Shown: positions 34,932 to 42,593 of the stretch, piece by piece | How positions within the stretch are numbered: position 1 is the stretch's first letter | Layout: every line of letters starts with the position of its first letter | DNA from: Achromobacter sp. MYb9 | Lineage (GTDB): Bacteria > Pseudomonadota > Gammaproteobacteria > Burkholderiales > Burkholderiaceae_B | DNA: 64,000 bases | Assembly: GCF_002975275.1 (NCBI RefSeq) | Contig: NZ_PCOQ01000020.1 | Location: 59,108 to 123,107 of the forward strand | Direction: 5' to 3' | Made by a program: the position numbers and the translations under genes | The notes under the pieces: generated by a model | The model's input: the letters and a program-made list of their open reading frames with translations, nothing else | What the model was told of the DNA's origin: nothing | Databases searched by the model: none

Positions 34932-35888
34932 TCAGCGCTGCGGTCGAACCTGCTTCGGAGACAGACCGAAGCGTCGTTTGAACGCCGTGGCGAAACTGTT
35001 CTGGTTGGCGTAGCCGGCAAGGGCCGCCGCGTCCCCCACGCTGACGCCTTCGCGCTCGAGCGCGCAGCGCGCCTGCCTCAGGCGTTCTTGCTGCAGATAC
35101 TCGAAGACGGTGATGCCGTGCGCCAATCGGAAGTGGCGCTGCAGCGTAGTGGAGGTGGTGTTGAGGTGCCGCGCGATCTGCTCGATGCACAGCGGTGCCG
35201 ACGCATGCTCGCGCAGCCAGACCTTCAGGTCCTGCATACGCTGGTAGGCCGCGGGCCGTAGCGTAGGCAAGGGCGCCGACCGGCGTACGGCGGGCGCAGC
35301 CTGGGAGAGCCCTTCGATGACTAGTTCAATGGCGCGGCTCTCCTGATACATGCCAATGATGTGGCGCGGCATGGCAGGGGGATGGAGCATCTGCTCGGCG
35401 AGCATCCGCGCCCGCGGCGACACATTCCAGGTGCGGGTTTCAAGGTGGGCGCCGAAAGAGCCGGCAACCTCGGAACCCATGTCCTCGCATAGGGACTCCT
35501 GCAGCCATTGCTTGCTAAGACCAATGCTAATGCGTCGCGAGCAGTCTCCCTGGCGCACGATCCGCCGGCATTCTTCAGGCTCCAGTATCGTGACGATAGC
35601 GGCATCCTGCTTCTGTCCGCTTCGGTGCTGGCTTGGCTGATGGGGAGTAACAAGCTGGATATGGCTGCGGCCGTAAGAAATATCGATGACGCCTTCCAGC
35701 AATAGCACGATGCGGATGTTGTCGTGGACGACGGCCTGTCCTATTGCTTCTTCACATTGAACCTCGTTGCCGAAATGTAGCGACAGCCCGGGACGCAGTA
35801 TCCGGAAGCGCCGCAATTCGTCCCTTTCAAGTTCACCGCCCGTCGTCATAGGCATCATGGTCGATAGGTCAGTACATGTTGCGCTCAT
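34932..35888 (-). CDS. AraC-family regulator, PchR/AlcR-like siderophore regulator
   Basis: This 318-residue AraC-type regulator ends with two helix-turn-helix motifs: IEQIARHLNTTSTTLQRHFRLAHG and VGDAAALAGYANQNSFATAFKRRFGLSP. The N-terminal two-thirds resembles PchR/AlcR-type proteins, which sense the cognate ferric siderophore and activate its uptake genes. It sits 177 bases upstream of the receptor gene on the same strand. The ATG at 35888 lacks a clear ribosome site, so the start could be the ATG codons near 35850. A Fur-box-like sequence upstream suggests iron repression. It is probably the local activator of the receptor and ABC genes. Confidence 0.87.
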   Translation of the reverse strand: MSATCTDLSTMMPMTTGGELERDELRRFRILRPGLSLHFGNEVQCEEAIGQAVVHDNIRIVLLLEGVIDISYGRSHIQLVTPHQPSQHRSGQKQDAAIVTILEPEECRRIVRQGDCSRRISIGLSKQWLQESLCEDMGSEVAGSFGAHLETRTWNVSPRARMLAEQMLHPPAMPRHIIGMYQESRAIELVIEGLSQAAPAVRRSAPLPTLRPAAYQRMQDLKVWLREHASAPLCIEQIARHLNTTSTTLQRHFRLAHGITVFEYLQQERLRQARCALEREGVSVGDAAALAGYANQNSFATAFKRRFGLSPKQVRPQR

Positions 35889-35957
35889 AGTCGTGCGCCA
35901 GCCCTTTGCGCATCAGGCCATGTGGGGCTCGGCATGATGGAACTATCGCTAGATTAA

Positions 35958-35976
35958 ATAAATAAGAATCATTACT
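35958..35976 (-). promoter_or_regulatory. Fur-box-like site upstream of the AraC regulator
   Basis: The 19 bases ATAAATAAGAATCATTACT match the consensus GATAATGATAATCATTATC at 12 positions, including the contiguous core AATCATTA. The site lies about 70 bases upstream of the regulator ATG in the AT-richest stretch of the area. Fur with iron would repress there. Judged by eye only. Confidence 0.5.
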
Positions 35977-36048
35977 ATACAGAGCGTTAGGAAGTTAGGA
36001 AAGAAAAGCGAAGGAAAGAGGGGATTGACGCGTCCGCTGCACGGGGGC

Positions 36049-36107
36049 ACGTCATCAAAGCGAACGAATACCGATACCGGGTTCAATGGACGATGCCTAT
36101 CATCGCC
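36049..36107 (+). repeat. Diverged copy of the Fur-box promoter segment (copy 1)
   Basis: These bases align with 36761-36819 over about 60 positions. GTCATCAAAG is identical, then AACGAA, ACCGATAC and TCAAT blocks are shared. Most differences are transitions, with copy 1 carrying G or C where copy 2 has A or T. The Fur-like core here (GACGATGCCTATCATCGCC) is weaker. No plus-strand gene follows it; the phasin-like gene end lies 20 bases beyond. Confidence 0.6.
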
Positions 36108-36126
36108 TCAGTCGCGCGCGGTGCGT

Positions 36127-36609
36127 TTAGTCTGGATGTTTTACCTTGGCCTGGCTAGCCTCGCGCATGGCCGAGCACGTGGAGGCCATCTGGTCAGAAA
36201 AGCTTGCCCACATTCGCGTGATTGGCACGGTCGCCAGGCCGCCGGTTGCGGCGGCCGAGGCGTAGTGCAGCCAGCCGCTGACCGCTTCGCTGACACCGGC
36301 GGCCAGCACCGCCTGGTCTTCCAGCGCGGCATGGGCCACGGCTTGCGTGGCTTCCAGTTGGCATTGCCACTGTTTTCGGGTCAGTTCGCCCAGTGCCGGG
36401 GCGATCTGCTGCCAGTTTCCGTCGACCTTCAGCGGCGTCAGCGCGGCCAGGTACTGGCGGGTGCTTTCGCTGGCCAGGCGCTGGCCCAGTTCCAGCCAGC
36501 GCTGCTGGCTTTCCCGGGCCAGTTCGGCCAGGCGTTGGCAATAGGCGGCATGGGCAGCAGCCAGACCCTGGAGGGCGGGGGCGGTGGCCTTTTCGGTTGT
36601 CGTCTTCAT
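36127..36609 (-). CDS. Phasin-like small protein
   Basis: This 160-residue helical protein has no signal peptide and has a composition like phasins, amphipathic proteins that coat polyhydroxyalkanoate granules. It is rich in Ala, Gln and Glu, has long predicted helices (LAAAHAAYCQRLAELARESQQRWLELGQ; LEATQAVAHAALEDQAVLAAG, quoted in part) and no cysteine cluster. An AAAGGA site lies seven bases before the ATG at 36609. It is out of place between two iron-regulated blocks and is flanked by two diverged copies of a Fur-box segment. Family membership is suggested by pattern and length, not by a decisive motif. Confidence 0.6.
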   Translation of the reverse strand: MKTTTEKATAPALQGLAAAHAAYCQRLAELARESQQRWLELGQRLASESTRQYLAALTPLKVDGNWQQIAPALGELTRKQWQCQLEATQAVAHAALEDQAVLAAGVSEAVSGWLHYASAAATGGLATVPITRMWASFSDQMASTCSAMREASQAKVKHPD

Positions 36610-36760
36610 GATGCGTCCTTTTCCGGGGTTCCATTAGAGGGGCGCCAGGGCTGTAGCGTTGCCCGCTACAGCCTCGCCGATCTGGAAGACTTCACGGGGC
36701 ATCGCCGCTTCTCGTACCGCCATGCTGTTGATGCCTGGACGCCACTGCCGTAAGGGGCGG

Positions 36761-36819
36761 ATGTCATCAAAGTAAACGAAAACCGATACTAGACTCAATA
36801 GATAATGGTTATCATTGCT
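36761..36819 (+). repeat. Fur-box promoter segment (copy 2), upstream of the FecI gene
   Basis: This is the intact partner of the copy at 36049-36107, about 712 bases away in the same orientation. Copy 2 keeps the strong Fur-like core and an AT-rich promoter-like stretch (ACCGATACTAGACTC). Together the copies flank the phasin-like gene. Confidence 0.6.
36801..36819 (+). promoter_or_regulatory. Fur box upstream of the FecI-type sigma gene
   Basis: GATAATGGTTATCATTGCT matches the 19-base Fur consensus at 14 positions, including GATAATG and ATCATT. It lies 62 bases before the sigma-factor ATG. This fits iron repression of the FecI-FecR-receptor operon, as in many betaproteobacteria. Assigned by eye. 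Confidence 0.7.
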
Positions 36820-36862
36820 GTTCCCTGGCGGCCAAGTCGGGTTGTAACTTTGGAGATCCACC

Positions 36863-37378
36863 ATGTCCAGCACCGACGCGACCGTGCACCGTCGAACGGA
36901 GACGCTATACGCCGAACACCATTCGTGGCTGGCAGGTTGGCTGCGCCACCGGATGGGAGGCGAGGACGTGGCCGCCGACCTGGCGCACGACACCTTCCTG
37001 CGCGTACTGACTGCCAGGGAAGCGCCCACACTGCTGGAACCCCGCGCCTTTCTGGCCACCATCGCGCGCCGCCTGCTGGCCAACCACTATCGGCGCGAGA
37101 GCATCGAAAGGGCCTACCTGGAGACGCTGGCGACCCTGCCCCAGGCGCAATGCCCCAGCCCCGAAGACCGCAAACTGGTGCTGGAAACGCTGTGCGCCAT
37201 TGACCGGGCGCTGGACACCTTGCCGGCCAAAGCGCGGGAAGCCTTCCTGCTGTCACAACTGGAAGGCATGAAATATGACGACATCGCCGCGCGCCTGGGC
37301 GTCACGACGCGGACCGTGGGTAACTATATGGTGCGCGCGGTGCAGGTGTGCTTTTTTGCCCAGGAACACCCGACGTGA
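36863..37378 (+). CDS. FecI-like ECF sigma factor
   Basis: This 171-residue sigma-70 family protein has the ECF iron-starvation layout. Region 2 holds HRMGGEDVAADLAHDTFLRVLTA, and region 4 holds LPAKAREAFLLSQLEGMKYDDIAARLGVTTRTVGNYM. GGAG lies eight bases before the ATG. It overlaps the downstream FecR-like gene by four bases (GTGA) and is followed by an STN-containing TonB receptor, so it forms a cell-surface signalling set: the loaded receptor signals through FecR, which frees this sigma to transcribe the receptor gene. A Fur box lies directly upstream. Confidence 0.92.
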   Translation: MSSTDATVHRRTETLYAEHHSWLAGWLRHRMGGEDVAADLAHDTFLRVLTAREAPTLLEPRAFLATIARRLLANHYRRESIERAYLETLATLPQAQCPSPEDRKLVLETLCAIDRALDTLPAKAREAFLLSQLEGMKYDDIAARLGVTTRTVGNYMVRAVQVCFFAQEHPT

Positions 37379-38373
37379 GTCGGCAGGCGGGGGCCGTGGC
37401 CATGTATGCAGGCGGCATGCCGCTGGCGCCGCGCGTGGCGGAAGAGGCGTCGCGCTGGTACGTACTGTTCATGTCAGGGATGGCGACCGACGAGGACAAG
37501 CGCGCCTGGCGCGACTGGTGCCAGGCGGATCCCGACCATGAACGGGCGTGGGCCCACCTGGCGCGCGCCGACGCCCGAATGCGGGATCTGGCGGGCAAGC
37601 CGGCGTATGAAGCGCTGTCGATGGATCGCCGCCAGAAGGGAAGGCGCCGCGTGCTGATCGCCGCCGCCTTCATGGCCGGCTGTATTGGACCCGCGCTGTG
37701 GGCCGCCGATCGGAACCGCTGGCTGCGCCTGTCGCCCGATTACGCGACCGGGGTGGGCGAGCGGCGCGACATCACCTTGGCCGACGGCAGCAAGATCACA
37801 CTGAATACCGACACGGCCATTGACGTGCGCTTTGAAAGCGGCCAGCGGATCGTCCGCTTGCGCCGGGGCGAAATCCTGGTCGTGACCGGCCATGCCGCCG
37901 CCTACGCCGCCATGCCGTTCCGGGTGGCGACGCCGCTGGGATCGGTGCAAGCGCTGGGCACGCGGTTTTCGACACGCCTGGATGCGGATTCCGTGCGTGT
38001 CGCCTTGTTCGAGGGCGCGGTGCGCATCATGCCGGATCAAGCCGCTGGCGCCGGCCTGGTGCTAGACGCCGGGCAGACCGCGCGCCAGACGGCCGCGCAG
38101 GTGACCGCTACCGGGCCCGTGGCCGCCAGCGATACCGCCTGGCTTCGCGGCGAGATCGCGGCGGACAACATGCCGCTGTCGCAGTTCCTGGCCGAACTCA
38201 GCCGTTACCGGCCCGGCTTGATTTCCTGTGACGAGCGCGCGGGCCAGCTCCGCATTTCGGGGCTGTTCCCGCTGGCCGACACGGACCGGGTCCTGGCGGC
38301 GCTGGGCCGTATGTTGCCGGTGCAGATCAGCCGGCGCACGTCCTACTGGGTGCGGGTCTCGGCCGTCCAGTGA
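37375..38373 (+). CDS. FecR-like sigma regulator (anti-sigma factor)
   Basis: This 332-residue protein has an N-terminal cytoplasmic DUF4880-like domain (PRVAEEASRWYVLFMSGM; DEDKRAWRDWCQADPDHERAWAHL, in part). A single membrane segment is around MAGCIGPALWAA, and a periplasmic FecR domain carries TGVGERRDITLADGSKITLNT. The start is taken as the GTG at 37375, overlapping the sigma stop in GTGA; the annotated-looking ATG inside the sigma gene is less likely. It transduces the receptor signal to the FecI-like sigma encoded before it. Confidence 0.9.
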   Translation: MSRQAGAVAMYAGGMPLAPRVAEEASRWYVLFMSGMATDEDKRAWRDWCQADPDHERAWAHLARADARMRDLAGKPAYEALSMDRRQKGRRRVLIAAAFMAGCIGPALWAADRNRWLRLSPDYATGVGERRDITLADGSKITLNTDTAIDVRFESGQRIVRLRRGEILVVTGHAAAYAAMPFRVATPLGSVQALGTRFSTRLDADSVRVALFEGAVRIMPDQAAGAGLVLDAGQTARQTAAQVTATGPVAASDTAWLRGEIAADNMPLSQFLAELSRYRPGLISCDERAGQLRISGLFPLADTDRVLAALGRMLPVQISRRTSYWVRVSAVQ

Positions 38374-38510
38374 GCGCAGGTCGGCTGCCCGCCGCCCGCC
38401 GCGCGCCGCGCGCCGCAAAAAATACTTCATGAAAACCTTTCCGGTTCTGGTTTTTGGCGTGTCCTCTTTATTGAACAGGACCGGCATTCAACGCATCGAC
38501 ATCGGACATC

Positions 38511-40922
38511 ATGGCCAGGCAGACAGGCAGCGGCGCGCGCATCGCCCGGCCCCCCAGGGGGCAGGGCGTGCGTGCGCTTGTCACGATGCTGCTGCTGGCG
38601 CTGGCCGCACTGCTGGGGCAGAAAGCCGTCGCGCTGGACGGCACTGCCGGGCGGGCGAACGTCAGCCTGCGCTACGACGTGCCGGCCGGACCACTTGTGG
38701 CAGTGTTGCAGCAGATCGCCAGCCAGGCGGGCGTGCTGCTGTACTTCGACCCGTCGCTGACGCGTGATCTCAATAGCGATGGCCTGACCGGCCGCTACAC
38801 GGTCGAGCAGGCATTTGCCCAGGTGCTGGCCAGCTACGGGCTGGAAGTGCACCAGGACACGCCGGGCGCCTACCAGCTCAGAAGCGTGGGCTGGACGCCG
38901 TCGGTCACCTGGATGCCGCTGACCTTGGTTGAAGGCGCGACCGTTGGCGTGGACGGTTTCGTCGCGCGGGTGGCGGACGCGGGCACCAAGACCGCGACGC
39001 CCATCATCCGTGTGCCGCAATCCGTGTCGGTGGTGACCGCGCAAGAGATGCAGGCCCGCTACGCGCGCACGGTCACGCAGGCCTTGCAATACACGCCCGG
39101 CGTGCAGGTCAACAACTTCGGCAGCAACGAAGTTCGCAATGACTGGCTGGTGCTGCGCGGCTTTGACGCCAAGCTGACGGGCGATTACCGCGACGGCCTG
39201 AGCCAGATGCCCTACGACCAGATTCGTGCGCGCATGCCCGCGTACGCGTTGGAAAGCATCGAGGCGCTGCGGGGGCCGTCCTCGGCCCTGTACGGGCAGG
39301 TGGCGCCGGGCGGCATCGTGAACCGCGTAACCAAGCGTCCGACCGCCACCGTGCTGCGCGAAGTGGCGGTGCAGGCCGGGTCGTTCGACAACAAGCAGGC
39401 CTTCCTGGATCTGGGCGGCCCGGTCAACGAAGCCGGCAACGCCACCTATCGCTTGACCGCCACGGCCCGTGAGGCCGGCACGCAAGACAAGTACGACGAC
39501 GACCACCGCTACCGCGACGACCTTGCCTATGTAGCGCCGGCGTGGCGGTGGCGCGATGCAGACACGTCGGTGACGTTGCTGACGCATTTCCAGCGCGACC
39601 GCAACGACGGCGAATCGCGCGCCTACTACCCCACGCACACGCTGGTTGGCGATTACGCGTATGACCGCAACGAACGCGACTTCGCCAGCATGGGCTACCT
39701 GTTCGAGCATCGGCTGAACAGCTCGTGGTCGTTGCGGCAGAACGCGCGCTATCAGCGCGGCGACATGAGCTTGCGCAACCTGTATCCGTTGGCGCTGGCC
39801 GCTGACGGGCGCACGCTTTCCCGCATGCAGCTGCAAGCGCGCGAGCGCGCCGATGGCGTTGCGGTGGACACGCAGCTGGAAGGCCGGCTTGAAGGGGCAG
39901 GGCTGACGCACACCTTGCTGGCAGGCGTGGACTATCGCAGGCTGGCGGGCTCACAGAACTACCGGCAGGCGCTGGCGCCGCCGCTGGACATTGACGACCC
40001 CGTCTACAACCAGTCGATCAACGCGTTGGACGCCAGTCACACGGTCCTGGATGTGCGGCAGGTCAGCACGCAATGGGGGCTGTACGCGCAGGACCAGATT
40101 CAGGCCGGGGCCTGGACGCTGACCCTGGGTGCCCGGCACGACCGCTACGTTGACGATACCGACGACCGACTGGCCGGCGGCAGCCAACGCACACGCGATC
40201 AGGCGGTTACGTGGCGCAGCGGCCTGTCCTACGCCTTCGCATCGGGCGTGGCGCCCTACGTCAGCTACGCGACGGGCTTCGTGCCGCAGGCGGGCGCGGC
40301 CTTCGATGGCTCGTCCTTCACGCCGGCCAGATCGGATCAGGTCGAGCTAGGCGTCAAGTTCCAGCCTGCGAATTCGCAACACCTGTACACCGTCGCGGTG
40401 TTCAACCTGAACCAGCGCAACGCGCTGACCGCGGACCCCAACCCGGCCCACGCAGGCTTCAGCGTGCAGTCGGGCCGCCTGCGGTCGCGCGGGGTGGAGC
40501 TGGAGGCCAAGCTCAGCCAGGGCGATGGCTGGGACCTGGTCGCCGCCTACACCTACAACGTCGTGACCAACGTCTCCAGTAATGACGGCGGGGCGGCCGG
40601 CAAGACGCCCATCGTCACGCCACGCCACATGGCCGCCTTGTGGCTGGGGCATCGCTTCTCCGAAGGCGCCTTGTCCGGCTGGAATGCCGGCTTGGGCGTG
40701 CGCTATATCGGCCCGACCTATGTGGACGTGGCCAACACGATGAAGAACGGCGGCGCCGCCGTGTTCGACGCATCGCTGGCCTACGACACCGGCGCGTGGC
40801 GCTTCTCGGTCGACGCCATGAACCTGCTGAATAAAGAAACCGTGGTCTGTCGCAACGACCGCGTCAATTGCCGTTATGGCGTCGAGCGCACGGTGCTCGC
40901 GGCCGTCGCGTACCGCTATTGA
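38511..40922 (+). CDS. TonB-dependent siderophore receptor with N-terminal STN signalling domain
   Basis: This 803-residue outer-membrane transducer has a signal peptide (ALVTMLLLALAALLGQKAVA). An STN domain follows at about residues 45-125 (VSLRYDVPAGPLVAVLQQIA; LLYFDPSLTRDL). Next come a plug domain from about residue 150 (PIIRVPQSVSVVTAQEM; GPSSALYGQVAPGGIVNRVTK) and a beta-barrel ending in AVAYRY, with a terminal aromatic. Receptors with an STN domain both import the ferric siderophore and signal through FecR to a sigma factor. It follows the FecI-FecR pair and lies just before the orphan sigma and the biosynthetic genes, so it is the probable receptor for the siderophore made here. No strong ribosome site precedes the ATG. 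Confidence 0.93.
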   Translation: MARQTGSGARIARPPRGQGVRALVTMLLLALAALLGQKAVALDGTAGRANVSLRYDVPAGPLVAVLQQIASQAGVLLYFDPSLTRDLNSDGLTGRYTVEQAFAQVLASYGLEVHQDTPGAYQLRSVGWTPSVTWMPLTLVEGATVGVDGFVARVADAGTKTATPIIRVPQSVSVVTAQEMQARYARTVTQALQYTPGVQVNNFGSNEVRNDWLVLRGFDAKLTGDYRDGLSQMPYDQIRARMPAYALESIEALRGPSSALYGQVAPGGIVNRVTKRPTATVLREVAVQAGSFDNKQAFLDLGGPVNEAGNATYRLTATAREAGTQDKYDDDHRYRDDLAYVAPAWRWRDADTSVTLLTHFQRDRNDGESRAYYPTHTLVGDYAYDRNERDFASMGYLFEHRLNSSWSLRQNARYQRGDMSLRNLYPLALAADGRTLSRMQLQARERADGVAVDTQLEGRLEGAGLTHTLLAGVDYRRLAGSQNYRQALAPPLDIDDPVYNQSINALDASHTVLDVRQVSTQWGLYAQDQIQAGAWTLTLGARHDRYVDDTDDRLAGGSQRTRDQAVTWRSGLSYAFASGVAPYVSYATGFVPQAGAAFDGSSFTPARSDQVELGVKFQPANSQHLYTVAVFNLNQRNALTADPNPAHAGFSVQSGRLRSRGVELEAKLSQGDGWDLVAAYTYNVVTNVSSNDGGAAGKTPIVTPRHMAALWLGHRFSEGALSGWNAGLGVRYIGPTYVDVANTMKNGGAAVFDASLAYDTGAWRFSVDAMNLLNKETVVCRNDRVNCRYGVERTVLAAVAYRY

Positions 40923-40937
40923 ATCAGGAGAGACATC

Positions 40938-41459
40938 ATGTCCAACACAGCATCCATCAGGGACGAGCTGGCTGCCCTGTATCAGGTTCATCGACGTAAA
41001 TTGCTGCACACCGCCACGCGCATTCTTGGCTCGCGGGACTTGGCGGACGACGTGGTCCAGGACACCTATCTGAAGCTGCTCGAAGGCCCGTCGCCCAAAG
41101 ACGTGCGCGAGCCGGTGGCCTATCTGTTCCAGACCGTCCGGCATCTGTCGATCGACTATCACCGACGGCGCGCGCTGGAATCGCGCCTGTTCGCGGGCCA
41201 GGAAGACGGGCAGTACGCGGTGTCGGAATCGGTGGCGGAAGACGCGGCGGTCAGCCATCAGGCGTTGGCGCTGGCCGCCCAGGCCCTGGCCACGATGTCG
41301 GCGCGCACCCGCCGCGCGTTCGAGCTGCACCGCTTTGAAGGCTGCACCCAGCGTGACGTGGCGCGCGAACTGGGCGTGTCGACCACGCTGGTGAACTTCA
41401 TGATCCGCGATGCGGACGTGGCGCTTAATTCCTGCCGCGAGTATTTGCTGCCCGGCTGA
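40938..41459 (+). CDS. Orphan ECF sigma factor, PvdS/OrbS-like iron-starvation type
   Basis: This 173-residue ECF sigma factor has region 2 around ATRILGSRDLADDVVQDTYLKLL and region 4 around SARTRRAFELHRFEGCTQRDVARELGVSTTLVNFMIRDA. It has an AGGAGA site 15 bases after the receptor stop. No FecR-like gene follows; instead the biosynthetic operon begins. Its place matches OrbS/PvdS-type sigma factors that turn on siderophore synthesis when Fur is relieved. A matching promoter element lies immediately downstream at 41529-41553. It differs clearly from the first sigma, so it is a separate regulator rather than a duplication. Confidence 0.9.
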   Translation: MSNTASIRDELAALYQVHRRKLLHTATRILGSRDLADDVVQDTYLKLLEGPSPKDVREPVAYLFQTVRHLSIDYHRRRALESRLFAGQEDGQYAVSESVAEDAAVSHQALALAAQALATMSARTRRAFELHRFEGCTQRDVARELGVSTTLVNFMIRDADVALNSCREYLLPG

Positions 41460-41528
41460 GGCGCATCGCATTGCCGGTTGCTGTTTGCTGTTTGCCAGGC
41501 CCGCATCGCCCGGACATCGTGAAACGCT

Positions 41529-41553
41529 TAAATTCCGGGCCTTCTTATTCGTC
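41529..41553 (+). promoter_or_regulatory. OrbS/PvdS-type iron-starvation promoter, TAAA-N17-CGTC
   Basis: TAAA (41529-41532) and CGTC (41550-41553) are separated by exactly 17 bases, and the longer form TAAAT-N16-CGT also fits. This is the element described for OrbS in Burkholderia and PvdS in Pseudomonas siderophore promoters. It lies 73 bases before the mbtH ATG and just after the orphan ECF sigma gene. Matching sigma and promoter are thus side by side. Confidence 0.65.
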
Positions 41554-41625
41554 AATGTAAATAAGAGTCAATTCCGTATTCAAGACGGCATTGATGCACC
41601 TAGTCTCGTCTGGAGATGGATCGCT

Positions 41626-41853
41626 ATGAGTTGTTTTGATCGTGATGACGCCGTGCTGCGCGTGTTGGTGAATGACGAAGATCAGTACTCGTTGTGGCCG
41701 GATTTCAAGGCAACGCCGCCGGGTTGGCGCGACACGGGCACCAAGGGCGACAAGCAAACCTGCCTGGCGTTCGTTGAACGCGTGTGGACCGATATGCGGC
41801 CTGCATCGCTGCGCCGCTTCATGGATGAACAGGCGCCGACGACTCCGCAATGA
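41626..41853 (+). CDS. MbtH-like protein
   Basis: This 75-residue MbtH family protein binds and activates adenylation domains of NRPS enzymes. It has the family pattern NDEDQYSLWPDF, PPGWRDTG and LAFVERVWTDMRPASLRR. The second conserved site reads NDEDQYSLW where NEEGQYSLW is common. The ATG at 41626 has GGAG upstream; a frame open further upstream to 41410 lacks support. It is the first gene of the NRPS operon and overlaps the thioesterase by four bases. Confidence 0.93.
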   Translation: MSCFDRDDAVLRVLVNDEDQYSLWPDFKATPPGWRDTGTKGDKQTCLAFVERVWTDMRPASLRRFMDEQAPTTPQ

Positions 41854-42593
41854 CCGCGCCCACCGTCACCCTGCTGTGCCTGCCGTGCGCAGGCGCCAGC
41901 GCCACGATGTATCTGCGCTGGCGGCGGGCGTTGCCCGCCTGGCTGCGCGTGGTTCCCGTGGAGCTTCCCGGGCGGGGCGAACGGTACGCACACGCCCATG
42001 CCACGGACCTGGATACGTTGGCGGCGCAGCTGTGCGATCGGCATGACGCCGACCTGCAGGGGCGCTTTGTGCTGTTCGGTCACAGCATGGGCGCGCTGCT
42101 GGCCTACCGCATGGCGTCGTGGTTGCGCCGGCAGGGTCGCCACTTACCGGCACTGTTGATCGCGTCGGCCAGCCCGGCGCCCGCGCTGCGCGATCCGGCG
42201 CGCTTCGATGGCCTGGATCACGACGACGCGCTGATCGCCGACATGCGCAAGCAGGGCGGCACGCCCGAAGCGGTGTACGCCGACGCCGAATTGCTGCGCC
42301 TGGCGCTGGACACGCTGGCGGCCGATTACCGTTTGTGCAAATCCCATTGCTACACGGCGCAGCCCCCTTTGCCGTTGCCCATCGCGGTGTTCGCCGGGCG
42401 CGAAGACGACATCACGCCCGCGCAGGTGACGGGCTGGCGTGCCGAGACGTCGCGCGGTTGCACCGAAACGTGGTTCGACGGTGGTCACTTCTTCATCCGG
42501 CATCAAGAGCCCGCCGTGCTGGCGGCCCTGCGTGACGTACTGGCGGGCGTGAACTGCAATGCAAGCCAACATGCAAGCGCTCAACCTGCCTGA
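41850..42593 (+). CDS. Type II thioesterase (GrsT-like), NRPS editing
   Basis: This 247-residue alpha/beta hydrolase matches stand-alone type II thioesterases that clear misloaded or stalled carrier domains. The nucleophile is Ser79 in GHSMGALLAYR, with GREDDITP carrying the Asp and FDGGHFF the His of the triad. CLPCAGASATMYLRW starts the protein, as in the family. It overlaps MbtH and the phosphopantetheinyl transferase genes, so the three are cotranscribed in front of the NRPS genes. It probably keeps the siderophore synthetase productive and does not release the final product. Confidence 0.92.
   Translation: MTAPTVTLLCLPCAGASATMYLRWRRALPAWLRVVPVELPGRGERYAHAHATDLDTLAAQLCDRHDADLQGRFVLFGHSMGALLAYRMASWLRRQGRHLPALLIASASPAPALRDPARFDGLDHDDALIADMRKQGGTPEAVYADAELLRLALDTLAADYRLCKSHCYTAQPPLPLPIAVFAGREDDITPAQVTGWRAETSRGCTETWFDGGHFFIRHQEPAVLAALRDVLAGVNCNASQHASAQPA

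Noticed and set aside
36025..36753. Plus-strand frame of 242 codons that would follow Fur-box copy 1
   Set aside because: It starts before that promoter segment and is antisense to the phasin-like gene, with no recognisable family; copy 1 therefore has no credible gene to drive.
38374..38510. FecI-type promoter before the STN receptor
   Set aside because: A GAAAA stretch and a CGTG are present, but their spacing does not fit a known ECF promoter, so I could not support a call.
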